From NCBI RefSeq assembly GCF_011045025.1, contig NZ_JAAKZX010000069.1:1-43485 (forward strand): a DNA stretch of 43,485 nt, given 5' to 3'. Positions 14,396-22,744 of this stretch are shown here, piece after piece; position 1 is the stretch's first letter; each line of letters opens with the position of its first letter. The notes beneath the pieces were generated by a model. It was not told the origin of the DNA and searched no databases. It saw nothing but the letters and a program-made list of their open reading frames with translations. This DNA is from Streptomyces ureilyticus. GTDB taxonomy: Bacteria; Actinomycetota; Actinomycetes; Streptomycetales; Streptomycetaceae. Position numbers and translations under genes: made by a program.

Positions 14396-15754
14396 TCACG
14401 GGGCCGCCCGTTCCGCCGCCTCCTCTGCTGCCCGGTCGGCCGGTCCGGCGGCCGCCGCGAGGATCGCCAGGATGATCAGGACGGCCAGGGCGATGCCGAG
14501 GACGAGGGCCACGGCTCCGACCGTGGGGTGGTTCCAGAGCACCAGAGCCAGCGCTCCCGCCGCGATGACGACACCCGTGGTCCATGCCCGGTGGTCTGTC
14601 AGCCAGCGTCCGGTGGCCCCGGTGCGCAGTCCGGCGCGGCGCACCCCCCGGCCGGCGGCCGTCGTGCCCCTGTCCGCCGCCGTGCGGACGGCGCGGGCTG
14701 GACGTCCGGGACCGTACAGGTACGCCACCAGTGCCGTGACCACCGCGACGACCAGCAGCGTGCGCGTGCTGTCGCGCAGGAACCGGACGAACGTGTCGTA
14801 GATCGCTGCCGCCGCGTCGGTGGGCAGCGTCGTGGGCGGGACCGAGTCCAGATAGACCCGTCTGACCACGGCCAGCGTGACGAGCAGCACCACCATCATC
14901 ACGCCGACACCCGTCGCGGTGATCATCAGCATCACCCGGTGTGCCGGAGCGGTCCACACGGCGAGCGCGGCGAGCACGACGGTCAGGACAGGCAGCCAGG
15001 TGCCGAGGATGTCCAGCAGTCGCATCATGTCCTGCGCCTTGCCCAGTTCCTCGGTGTGGAAGAGCGTGATCGTCCGGTCGGTGTCCGGGATGGCGGCGGC
15101 CTTGTCGAAGCCCGCGTCGACGAGCCGCTCCCGTACCTCGTCGACGACCGCCCCCACGTCCAGTCGGACGGTGTCGCCCTCGGCGCGGACGGCACCCTCC
15201 CTCTCACCGGTGAGCATGTTCACCACCGCGGCGTGCGACCGTCGGTTGGCGCCCTCCCACACCTGCTGGAAGGCGTCGCTGGTGATCACGCGGGTCACGG
15301 TGCGGTCCACAACGGTCCTGACCGCGTTGCGCAGCGGACCCTCGAGGGACTCGGCCCCCTCCACGACGCGGGGTGGTGCCCCGGCGTCCTGGAGGACCCG
15401 GGTGAGAGAGTCCGTCACCGCCTCGACGTCCACGTTGTCCACCACGCGGTCCGTGAGCCGGTTGATCACGACCTCCTGCACGGGCGGCTCGGACGCCAGC
15501 GGCGCGACGGTCTCCACGTACCTGTCGGTGTCGGAGACCGTGTCCTGGACCCAGGCCGCGACGACGGCCAGGGGCGCCAGCAGCAGGGCCAGCAGGAGGA
15601 GGACGGAGGAGCCGGCCCGGCGTACCCGCCGGTGGCGCACCGCCGCGTGCCGGCGCAGTCGCTCGTATTCCGCTCGCTCCTCGGCGGTCATGACGTGTTT
15701 CTGGTGCGAGGCTCCGCCGGAGTCCGGCGAATCCGGGGGCGCGGCCGGGTTCAT
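14396..15754 (-). CDS. Conserved multi-span membrane protein, function unknown
   Basis: 452 aa, ATG 15754 with AAGGAG 6 bases before. Layout: a charged cytoplasmic N-terminus (MTAEERAEYERLRRHAAVRH), one span (SSVLLLLALLLAPLAVVAAW), a 180-residue outer domain beginning QDTVSDTDRYVETVAPLASE and rich in Val/Arg/Asp, then about five spans. The VSDTDRYVETVAPLA segment is typical of a family of large actinobacterial membrane proteins without assigned function. It is coupled to the downstream YihY gene. Mechanosensing or envelope stress is possible but not shown. Confidence 0.8.
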   Translation of the reverse strand: MNPAAPPDSPDSGGASHQKHVMTAEERAEYERLRRHAAVRHRRVRRAGSSVLLLLALLLAPLAVVAAWVQDTVSDTDRYVETVAPLASEPPVQEVVINRLTDRVVDNVDVEAVTDSLTRVLQDAGAPPRVVEGAESLEGPLRNAVRTVVDRTVTRVITSDAFQQVWEGANRRSHAAVVNMLTGEREGAVRAEGDTVRLDVGAVVDEVRERLVDAGFDKAAAIPDTDRTITLFHTEELGKAQDMMRLLDILGTWLPVLTVVLAALAVWTAPAHRVMLMITATGVGVMMVVLLVTLAVVRRVYLDSVPPTTLPTDAAAAIYDTFVRFLRDSTRTLLVVAVVTALVAYLYGPGRPARAVRTAADRGTTAAGRGVRRAGLRTGATGRWLTDHRAWTTGVVIAAGALALVLWNHPTVGAVALVLGIALAVLIILAILAAAAGPADRAAEEAAERAAP

Positions 15755-15885
15755 GGGTGCTCCTTATCCCTACGCGCCGTTCCGGCCGCGACGGTCGCCG
15801 CTCGGAATGACGGTGTGGAGGGGGACCGGCCGGTTCCGGTGCATCTGACGCGCCCGCCGGAGCGGCGGGGGTGCGGTGTGCGGTG

Positions 15886-16545
15886 TCATGCTGTCTCGCC
15901 GGGGGCGTGCGGCCCCGTGGTGTCTGTCTTTCGGAGCGCGGCCCGCCACGCGAGGGCGACCGCCGCCTCGGCCAGGGCGAGCAGGACGAGCCACAGGCCG
16001 AGCAGTCGGGTCAGGGCGCGGGCCGACTCGGCCGGCAGGGCGAGCACCACGATCCCCGCGACGATGCCGAGCACCGCGGTGCCCAGGAGGACGCCACGGT
16101 GCGGCAGGTCCTTCGTGGCGAGGGCCGTGTAGAGGGTGAGGATGCCGGACACGAGCCAGACGAGCCCGACGATCAGCGAGAGCGCGGTGATGGTCTGCAG
16201 TGGGTTCCGCAGGCACAGCACCCCGGCCAGGACGTACAGCACGGCCAGGAGCAGCCCCGGGAGCCGTTCGTGCCCCTCCCGCGCGAAGGCGGCCACGAAC
16301 CGGAACGCTCCGGTCACCAGCAGGTACAGGCCGATGAGGACCGCGAGGACGTGCAGGGTTCCCTCCGGCCAGACCAGTATCAGGACGCCCGGTACCAGCG
16401 TCGCGACGGCCGAGCCCAGGAGCCAGGTCCATGAACGGCCTAGCCGCCCAAGTGTTTGCGCGGGGTCGTCCAGCGGACCGGGAGCCGTCCCGTCGGGCTC
16501 GTGTTCCTGCCCGGTCCGCGATGCCGGACCGTGCGGCATGGTCAT
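15886..16545 (-). CDS. HdeD-family membrane protein
   Basis: 219 aa from ATG 16545 (MTMPHGPASR), preceded by GGAGGAGG. After a 45-residue polar N-terminus come six short spans in pairs, with the HdeD pattern W-P-E-G-T-L-x-x-L-A-V-L-I-G-L-Y and V-G-L-V-W-L-V-S-G-I. E. coli HdeD is linked to acid resistance at high cell density. In actinomycetes the role is not established. It is transcribed away from the K+ channel gene, with a hairpin and a 7-bp tandem repeat in the gap. Confidence 0.85.
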   Translation of the reverse strand: MTMPHGPASRTGQEHEPDGTAPGPLDDPAQTLGRLGRSWTWLLGSAVATLVPGVLILVWPEGTLHVLAVLIGLYLLVTGAFRFVAAFAREGHERLPGLLLAVLYVLAGVLCLRNPLQTITALSLIVGLVWLVSGILTLYTALATKDLPHRGVLLGTAVLGIVAGIVVLALPAESARALTRLLGLWLVLLALAEAAVALAWRAALRKTDTTGPHAPGETA

Positions 16546-16661
16546 GGCTCCTCCTCCCGTGATGGGTGGTCGCTCCGTACCGCCGGCGGGGCGGTGTGTG
16601 ATGGGGCGGTGTGCGAGGACCTGACCCGTTCCAGGCTCACGCCTGTCACCGGGTGCCGGGG

Positions 16662-16678
16662 TCACCCACCACGGGTGA
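16662..16678. promoter_or_regulatory. Short palindrome in HdeD / K+ channel divergent region
   Basis: TCACCC-ACCAC-GGGTGA, a perfect 6-bp inverted repeat in the 241-base gap between two divergent genes. It could be an operator shared by both promoters. Confidence 0.4.
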
Positions 16679-16714
16679 TCCGGCGACGCCGCCGTGGCGG
16701 TGAGGTGGGAATCT

Positions 16715-16748
16715 CCCGGTGCCCGGTGCCCGGTGCCCGGTGCCCGGT
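16715..16748. repeat. 7-bp tandem repeat (CCCGGTG)n
   Basis: Four full copies of CCCGGTG and a partial fifth, ending 38 bases before the K+ channel start, so within its 5' untranslated or promoter region. Change in copy number would alter spacing by 7 bases, about two-thirds of a helical turn. Confidence 0.85.
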
Positions 16749-16786
16749 CCATCGGCCTTCCGGCCGGACGGAAGAAGAGACACGAG

Positions 16787-17434
16787 ATGAGCGATCCGAG
16801 CACTGCCCGGACGGACCGCGCCCAGTCCAAGTCCGGGCCGGACGCGCACCGGCGGCGCCTTCCGCTCCGCCCTCGCCGGTGGGCGGCGGTCGTCGCCGTC
16901 GCCCGTGCCGTGCTCATCGCCGTCGGGCTCGTCATCGCCTACTACCTGCTGCCCCTGGACGAGCGCGGTACGGCTGGTGCGTCGGTGCTGCTCGGGTGCG
17001 GCCTGGTGGCGGTGCTGCTGGTGTTCGGGTGGGAGGTGCGGGCCATCGCGCGCTCGACCCACCCGCGCCTGAAGGCTGTCGAGGCCCTGGCCGCCACGCT
17101 GGTGCTGTTCCTGGTCCTCTTCGCCGGCGCCTACTACCTGCTGGACCGCTCCGCCCCGGGCTCCTTCAGCGAGCCGATGACCAGGACGGACGCCTTGTAC
17201 TTCACTCTGACCACATTCAGCACCGTCGGCTACGGGGACATCACGGCACGTTCCCAGACCGGGCGAGTGCTGACGATGCTGCAGATGGCGGGAGGGCTGC
17301 TGCTCGTGGGCGTCGCCGCACGGGTGCTGGCGAGCGCGGTCCAGGCGGGGCTGCGCCGACAGCGCCGAGGGCCGTCGGCTCAGCCGCGATCCGGTACAGA
17401 CGCCGGCAGACCGGACCGGGAGGCCGGACCGTGA
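16787..17434 (+). CDS. Two-pore-helix-type potassium channel family protein
   Basis: 215 aa. Spans at about 33-55, 64-82, 100-119 and 157-178. Between the last two lies a pore loop with the K+ selectivity filter TVGYGD (146-151) preceded by ALYFTLTTFS. There are two extra N-terminal spans compared with a minimal KcsA-like channel and no RCK/TrkA domain. The C-terminus is short and basic. The stop overlaps the start of the DUF2252 gene by 4 bases (GTGA), so the two are translated together. Expected to conduct K+ across the cell membrane. Confidence 0.9.
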   Translation: MSDPSTARTDRAQSKSGPDAHRRRLPLRPRRWAAVVAVARAVLIAVGLVIAYYLLPLDERGTAGASVLLGCGLVAVLLVFGWEVRAIARSTHPRLKAVEALAATLVLFLVLFAGAYYLLDRSAPGSFSEPMTRTDALYFTLTTFSTVGYGDITARSQTGRVLTMLQMAGGLLLVGVAARVLASAVQAGLRRQRRGPSAQPRSGTDAGRPDREAGP

Positions 17435-18855
17435 CCGTACCCAGCGCTTTCACCGCGTCCCTGTCACCGGCCGAGCGAGCTGCCTACGGCAGGAACGCGC
17501 GCAGACGGGCGTCGCGTTCGTGCCACGGCTGGTACGAGACGGCGCCACGGCGACCCGACCCCATCGAGGTGATAGAGCATCAGTCGGCTGACCGCGTACC
17601 GGAGTTGGTGCCGATCCGCTACGGCCGCATGCTCGAGTCGCCGTTCCGCTTCTACCGCGGCGCGGCCGCGATCATGGCAGTGGACCTGGCGCCCCTCCCC
17701 AACACCGGGCTCCAGGTGCAGCTCTGCGGGGACGCCCACCCGCTGAACTTCCGGCTGCTCGCTTCGCCGGAGCGTCGTCTGGTCTTCGACATCAACGACT
17801 TCGACGAAACGCTGCCCGGGCCGTTCGAATGGGACGTCAAGCGGCTGGCGGCCGGTTTCGCGACGGCAGCCCGCGCGAACGGCTTCTCGCTCAAGGAACA
17901 GAACAGCACCGTGCGGGCCTGCGTGCGGGCGTACCGGGTCCGGATGCGCGAGTTCGCCGGCATGCGCACCCTGGACATCTGGTACGCCCAGGACGACGCC
18001 GACCGCCTGCGGGAACTGCTGGCTTCGTCGAACGACAAGTCGCTGGACAGGGAGGCCAGACGCCGCACCGCCGAGGCCACGGCTCGGGCCCGCACGCGTA
18101 CGCACCTCCGGGCCTACGAGAAGCTCACGCACGTCACGGCCGAGGGCCGGCGCATCGCACCAGACCCACCGCTGATCACTCCGCTCGGCCAACTGCTGCC
18201 CGCCGACTCGTCCGAAGCCGGGCAGGAGAAGGAACTCCAGACCCTCCTGGACGGGTACGCACGAACCCTGCCGTCCGAACGCCGGCACCTGTTGCGCCAC
18301 TACCGCCTGGTGGACATGGCCCGGAAGGTGGTCGGCGTCGGCAGCGTCGGTACGCGCTGCTGGGTGCTGCTCCTGCTCGGCAGGGACGACGACGATCCCC
18401 TTCTGCTACAGGCCAAGGAGGCCCAGGAGTCGGTGCTGGCCGCACACACGGGGGGCGAACGCTATGACAACCAGGGCCGCCGGGTGGTGGCCGGACAGCG
18501 CTTGATGCAGACGGCCGGCGACATCTTCCTTGGCTGGACGCACGTCGTGGGCCTCGACGGGCAGGGCCGAGATTTCTACGTTCGCCAACTATGGGACTGG
18601 AAGGGCATCGCACGGCCGGAGACCATGGGACCGCGCCTGCTCTCCCTCTTCGGACGGCTGTGCGGGGCATCCCTGGCACGGGCCCACGCCCGCTCGGGCG
18701 ATCCCGTCGCCCTCGCCGCCTACCTGGGCGGCAGCGACCGGTTCGACCGGGCGCTCACCGGGTTCGCCCAGTCCTACGCCGACCAGAACGAGCGGGACTC
18801 GGAGGCGCTGGAAGCCGCCTGCCGCTCCGGCAGGATCAGGGCTGAGCGGCTCTGA
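17431..18855 (+). CDS. DUF2252 family protein (kinase-like fold)
   Basis: 474 aa from GTG 17431, overlapping the channel gene, with GGGAGG upstream. Characteristic DUF2252 motifs are present: FRFYRGAAAIMAVDLA, the catalytic-loop-like LCGDAHPLNFRLL (about residue 100), VFDINDFDETLPGPFEWDVK, and KVVGVGSVGTRCWVLLL. The G-D-x-H-x-x-N-F and D-F-D elements resemble the catalytic and metal-binding loops of protein-kinase-like phosphotransferases (inference). Substrate unknown. Tight coupling with a K+ channel suggests a link to ion balance or channel control. Confidence 0.87.
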   Translation: MTVPSAFTASLSPAERAAYGRNARRRASRSCHGWYETAPRRPDPIEVIEHQSADRVPELVPIRYGRMLESPFRFYRGAAAIMAVDLAPLPNTGLQVQLCGDAHPLNFRLLASPERRLVFDINDFDETLPGPFEWDVKRLAAGFATAARANGFSLKEQNSTVRACVRAYRVRMREFAGMRTLDIWYAQDDADRLRELLASSNDKSLDREARRRTAEATARARTRTHLRAYEKLTHVTAEGRRIAPDPPLITPLGQLLPADSSEAGQEKELQTLLDGYARTLPSERRHLLRHYRLVDMARKVVGVGSVGTRCWVLLLLGRDDDDPLLLQAKEAQESVLAAHTGGERYDNQGRRVVAGQRLMQTAGDIFLGWTHVVGLDGQGRDFYVRQLWDWKGIARPETMGPRLLSLFGRLCGASLARAHARSGDPVALAAYLGGSDRFDRALTGFAQSYADQNERDSEALEAACRSGRIRAERL

Positions 18856-18889
18856 GGACCTTTGCCCGGTCACCACGCGAGGTCGCCCG

Positions 18890-18917
18890 GCGTCAATGAG
18901 GACGCGTCAATGAGGAG
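18890..18917. repeat. 14-bp direct repeat after the DUF2252 gene
   Basis: Two tandem copies of GCGTCAATGAGGAC/G (18890 and 18904). They lie in the 233-base gap between the DUF2252 gene and the convergent 65-aa gene, where I see no credible coding sequence. Confidence 0.6.
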
Positions 18918-19088
18918 GCAAGGGCAGGGGAGCGTGTGCCCCACGGCGCCTGGGCGGGAGCATCGCAGTTCCAGGGGTATTCCGGCACGGACACCGCCAT
19001 CAGGACATGTGCACAGTTTGCCGTCCAGCGGGCCGGCCGGTTGCTCGTGGCCCTAGGAGTGATGCGGTATCGCACACCGCCCGGTCCG

Positions 19089-19286
19089 TCACTCCGGCAC
19101 CTGCCGCATCTCCATGACGCGCAGTCCCAGTGACTGGCAGCGCGCCAGCAGCCCGTACAGGTGCGCCTCGTCCATAACAGTGCCGAACAGGACGGTCTGA
19201 CCGGACATCACCACGTGGCCCAGCTCCGGGAAGGCTTTGGCCAGCGTTTCCGACAGGTGACCTTCGACTCGGATCTCGTAGCGCAT
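19089..19286 (-). CDS. Conserved 65-aa actinobacterial protein
   Basis: Begins MRYEIRVEGHLSETLAKAFP at ATG 19286 with GAGGGGAGG nearby, and contains QTVLFGTVMDEAHLYGLLAR. The alternating polar/hydrophobic pattern suggests a small alpha/beta protein, and the two halves read as strand-helix units. I recall near-identical small proteins scattered in Streptomyces genomes, often near stress or membrane genes, but no function. It could be a small adaptor or sensor. Confidence 0.75.
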   Translation of the reverse strand: MRYEIRVEGHLSETLAKAFPELGHVVMSGQTVLFGTVMDEAHLYGLLARCQSLGLRVMEMRQVPE

Positions 19287-19411
19287 GAGCTGTCCTCCCC
19301 TCGGCTGCCTGGGACAGGTGGACGGGGCACTTCCTACGATCGTCCGCTTCCTCCCTCCTTCGGGCCTCACCCGGTACAGGTGACCCGTCGCCCGGCGATG
19401 GAAGCCACAGA

Positions 19412-19987
19412 TCAATGCTTCAGAACGATCTTGAAGATGACGATCAGCAGGCCGAGCAACAGGTTGATGGATGCGGTGGCGGCCACAAGCCGCCGCGAAG
19501 CACCGGCGCGGCGTGCCGCGGCCACGGACCAGCCCACCTGGCCGGCCACGGCGACGGAGAGAGCCAGCCAGAGGGCACCTCGCACGTCCAGGCCCAGGAG
19601 CGGGCTGACGGCGACCGCGGCGGCGGGCGGGACGGCGGCCTTGACGATCGGCCACTCGTCACGGCACACGTGCAGCACGACACGGCGGTCCAGAGCCTGT
19701 TGCGACAAGCGCGCCCCGAACAACTGGGCATGCACATGCGCGATCCAGAACACCACGCCGGTGAGCAACAGCAGCAGCACCAGCTCGGTGCGCGGGAACT
19801 CGCCCAGCGTTCCGGCGCCGATCACCACGGAGGCCGCGAGCATGGATCCGTAGACGCCGCCCGTGTAGTCCGCGCGGGCCCGATGCTCGGCACGGCGCTC
19901 GGCACGGCGCTCCCCGCGGGCCGTGGTCGGGCCGGTCCCGGACTCGGTCCTGGCTCTGGTCCTGGTCCTGGTCCTGGTCCTGGACAC
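19412..19987 (-). CDS. Small membrane protein with (RT)n N-terminus
   Basis: 191 aa from GTG 19987, with GGAGGG upstream. The N-terminus is a run of Arg-Thr (MSRTRTRTRTRARTES) produced by a 6-bp DNA repeat (about 19955-19983). Four hydrophobic spans follow (SMLAASVVIGAGTLGEF, LVLLLLLTGVVFWIAHVHAQ, VPPAAAVAVSPLLGLDV, LVAATASINLLLGLLIVIFK). I do not recognise a family. It begins 17 bases after the end of the MFS transporter gene in the same direction and is probably in its transcript. Confidence 0.72.
   Translation of the reverse strand: MSRTRTRTRTRARTESGTGPTTARGERRAERRAEHRARADYTGGVYGSMLAASVVIGAGTLGEFPRTELVLLLLLTGVVFWIAHVHAQLFGARLSQQALDRRVVLHVCRDEWPIVKAAVPPAAAVAVSPLLGLDVRGALWLALSVAVAGQVGWSVAAARRAGASRRLVAATASINLLLGLLIVIFKIVLKH
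19955..19983. repeat. Hexanucleotide repeat (CTGGTC)n coding Arg-Thr run
   Basis: CTGGTC repeated about four and a half times, giving the Arg-Thr run at the N-terminus of the 191-aa protein. In-frame changes only (6 bp). Confidence 0.8.
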
Positions 19988-20004
19988 GGTGACTCCCTCC
20001 GGAC

Positions 20005-21633
20005 TCAGCGCGTCGATCCGGTCGCCCCCGCCGCAGCATCGGTGTCCGGCTGCCGCGGACGGCTGTCCCGGGCGGTCGGCAGGTGCGGACTGACCAGGAA
20101 GCTGGCGAGAGCGATACCGCCGGTGGCAAGGATCGCCGCTTTCAGGCCGTCCAACTGCGCGGAGGCGTAGGAGTCCGCGACGGCGTCGACCTCGGACTGC
20201 GGCAGCCCGGCACGCTCGGCCGCCGAGCGCACCTGATCGGTGGAGACGAAGGCGACCCCGGCCTGGAGAGCGATACCGACCTGCTCACGGGTCTCCTCGG
20301 ACAGCTGCGGGTTGTCGTCCACCTGCGTGGTGAAGGCGTGGGCCAGCGCACCGATGAGGATCGACCCGATGAGCGCGGTGCCCAGCGCCGAGCCCAGATT
20401 CTGTGCCGTGAACTGGAGCCCTCCGGCCTCACTGCGTTCCTCGTCACCGACGCCGGACTGGACGACGTTGCCCAGTTGCGAGGCGAGCAGGCCGACGCCC
20501 ACGCCCAGCAGGGCCATGGCTCCGGCGAACTGCGCGTCGTCGATCACCGGGTCGATGGTGGCCAGCAGCCACACGATGGCCGCCACCAGGGTCGCCAGGG
20601 CCAGTCGGACCACCCTGCGCGGCCCCCACACCCGTCCCAGCGAGGACGCGGAAAGAGAGGTCACCAGCATGGTGGCGGACACGGGGAGCAGGCGCAGCCC
20701 CGTCTCGAAGGCGTCGAATCCCTGAACCACCTGCAGGTACAGCGGGATGGTGAAGAAGAGCCCCAGCAGGATGATGTTCTGGCTCAGCAGTGTCATCAGG
20801 CCGGACCGAAGTACGGGTCTGCCCAGCAGGGACAGGTGCACAAGGGGGTCGGCGCCCTGGTGCTCCCGCCGTCGCTCCCAGTGCCGGAAGAGGGCCAGGA
20901 CGGCCGCCCCGGCGCCGACGACGAACAGCGTCGGGGCGAAGCCGAAGACGGTGAAGGGAGGGTTGCGGGGCTGCACCCATCCCCAGGTGCTGCTCTGCAG
21001 CACCCCGAGCACGCCCAGCCCCAGTCCGGCCGCGGAGAGCACCGCACCGACGCCGTCCAGCCGGGGACGCGGGCCGGTCGGGGCGGGCGTCGCGATCACC
21101 CGGCGGCACAACAGGACGGCCACGACGACCACGACCTCGCCGGCGAAGACCAGCCGCCAGGTCAGGTACGTCGTCACCCAGCCGCCCAGCAGCGGTCCGA
21201 CCGCGATCCCGGCGCCGGCGAGCCCGCCGATGACCGCGTAGGCGACGGCCCGGTCCTTCCCGCGGTACGACTCCGCGACGAGGGCGGCCATGGCCGGCAG
21301 CACCATGGCGGCTCCCAGGCCCTCGATGACGGACCAGCCCAGCGTGAGGACCCACAGAGTGGGTGCCACGGCGGTCAGGACCGACCCCACGCCGTAGACG
21401 ACCAGCCCCAGGAGGAACATGCGACGACGCCCCAGGATGTCCCCGAACCTGCCGCCGATGATCATGAACGCCGCCATGACCAGCGCGTACAGAGTGATGA
21501 CGGCCTGGATGGCGGTGACCTCCGTGTCGAAGTCCTCGACCAGCTGACTGATGGACACGTTCATGACGGAGGTGTCCAGGACCATCAGGAACTGAGCCGT
21601 ACCGAGGACGATCAGAGCCCGCCAGTGCTTCAC
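20005..21633 (-). CDS. MFS transporter, DHA2 (14-span) drug efflux family
   Basis: 542 aa from GTG 21633 (MKHWRALIVLGTAQFLMVLD). The D in FLMVLDTSVMNVSISQLVED is motif D1 of DHA2 proteins. Motif A is GGRFGDILGRRRMFLLGL, and motif C is GLAGAGIAVGPLLGGWVTTY. The sequence has about 14 spans and a soluble C-terminus. The frame is open upstream to 21753, but those residues are not protein-like. DHA2 members export drugs, dyes or antibiotics with the proton gradient. No TetR/MarR regulator adjoins, which is unusual for such exporters. Confidence 0.93.
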   Translation of the reverse strand: MKHWRALIVLGTAQFLMVLDTSVMNVSISQLVEDFDTEVTAIQAVITLYALVMAAFMIIGGRFGDILGRRRMFLLGLVVYGVGSVLTAVAPTLWVLTLGWSVIEGLGAAMVLPAMAALVAESYRGKDRAVAYAVIGGLAGAGIAVGPLLGGWVTTYLTWRLVFAGEVVVVVAVLLCRRVIATPAPTGPRPRLDGVGAVLSAAGLGLGVLGVLQSSTWGWVQPRNPPFTVFGFAPTLFVVGAGAAVLALFRHWERRREHQGADPLVHLSLLGRPVLRSGLMTLLSQNIILLGLFFTIPLYLQVVQGFDAFETGLRLLPVSATMLVTSLSASSLGRVWGPRRVVRLALATLVAAIVWLLATIDPVIDDAQFAGAMALLGVGVGLLASQLGNVVQSGVGDEERSEAGGLQFTAQNLGSALGTALIGSILIGALAHAFTTQVDDNPQLSEETREQVGIALQAGVAFVSTDQVRSAAERAGLPQSEVDAVADSYASAQLDGLKAAILATGGIALASFLVSPHLPTARDSRPRQPDTDAAAGATGSTR

Positions 21634-21937
21634 GCTGTCCACCTCGCCGAGTCGGCCGGTACGCCGGCGGAGTCGGCCGGGCAGTGGCCGGCACACGCCC
21701 CGCCGCTCCTGCCCATCGCATCCGAAGTACGCGCCTCGCGCCTCACCCGCCACGGGGGAAGGGCAGCACTCTTGTGATGCCCGGCCGGTGGGGAGCGTGG
21801 GCGCCGAACCCTCTCACCGACGCGCGTTCACAGCAGCCGGAGGTCGCGCGCGGCGCACCGCGTCGCCTGACGGCCCCGCTCCGGCACTGAAAAGGGCGAG
21901 GCCCGAAGACCTCGCCCGCTACCAGCGAAACCCCAGA
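21634..21937. other. Gap between the MFS gene and the next reverse-strand gene
   Basis: 304 bases with no supported gene. It includes the terminator hairpin at 21894-21917 and, presumably, the promoter of the MFS/membrane-protein unit. Confidence 0.5.
21894..21917 (-). terminator. Terminator hairpin downstream of the 219-aa gene
   Basis: GGGCGAGG-CCCGAAGA-CCTCGCCC, perfect 8-bp GC-rich stem, 21 bases beyond the stop of the reverse-strand gene. Confidence 0.7.
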
Positions 21938-22597
21938 TCAGGGCCACACAAGGCAGTACGGCTGATGCCCCGCCTCATGCAGCCGATGGCTGAAGTCCTG
22001 CCACTCGTGCAGCAGTTGGTACACATTGAACGCGTCCCGCGGTCCGCCCCGGTCCGGGACCGTCGACCAGATGAAGGCCGCCGCGCCGACCGCTTCCTCG
22101 CCTATTCCGCGTAGGGGATCTACGACCGTCATGGGGAGCTTGACTACGGCGTAGTCCGGGTGAAGGACTACGAGTTCGAGCGGAGGGACCTTGTTCAGCG
22201 GTACACCCTCTATGCCCGTGAGGACCATCGCGGCCATCGTCTCCGGCTTGATCTTCGTGAACATGCCGTTCATGCCGAGCTCGTCGCCGCCGAGTTCCTC
22301 TGGGCGCATGGAGATGGGGACGCGAGCGGCTGTCGCGCCGTCCGGGGCCCCGAAGTATTTGTACGTCACCCCCACCCGGCCACCATTCCTGCTCCCTGCC
22401 CGTGAGGCGTCGATCCGACGGATCCCGTTGAGGCCGTCGATCCGCTCGCCCGGCTCGGGCTCACTCTCCGTCTGCCGTACCTCGCGGGTTTCGCGTGTCT
22501 CGGCCGCCGCTTCCGCCTCGCGCCGGTGCCTTCCCCGTTGGGCACGCCGAGGACCGAGGTCGTCGGTCCCCTCGCCCAGTCCGCCACCGCGATGCAT
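21938..22597 (-). CDS. Conserved Streptomyces hypothetical protein
   Basis: Up to 219 aa from ATG 22597. The first 70 residues are charged and of low complexity (AEAAAETRETREVRQTESEP). From GVTYKYFGAPDGATAARVPI the protein is well structured, with MRPEELGGDELGMNGMFTKI and HPDYAVVKLPMTVVDPLRGI, ending HQPYCLVWP. No known domain is recognised. It is divergent to hemL across 147 bases. The ribosome-binding site before the ATG is very close (GGAG-AT-ATG), so the true start is uncertain. Confidence 0.72.
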   Translation of the reverse strand: MHRGGGLGEGTDDLGPRRAQRGRHRREAEAAAETRETREVRQTESEPEPGERIDGLNGIRRIDASRAGSRNGGRVGVTYKYFGAPDGATAARVPISMRPEELGGDELGMNGMFTKIKPETMAAMVLTGIEGVPLNKVPPLELVVLHPDYAVVKLPMTVVDPLRGIGEEAVGAAAFIWSTVPDRGGPRDAFNVYQLLHEWQDFSHRLHEAGHQPYCLVWP

Positions 22598-22744
22598 ATC
22601 TCCACCCGACTGCTTATCTAAGGTGCGCCATCTCCGCCACGCAACCCGATCATCATGTCAGTGACCTCCCCCGCGACCGCGCGCCGAAACGTGCGTTGAA
22701 ACACCTGTCCGCAGGATCTTCGAGGCCTCTGACACCATGGCTGT

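Noticed and set aside
18893..19133. Several 60-65-codon frames in the gap after the DUF2252 gene
   Set aside because: No ribosome-binding sites, no protein-like pattern and mutual overlap on both strands.
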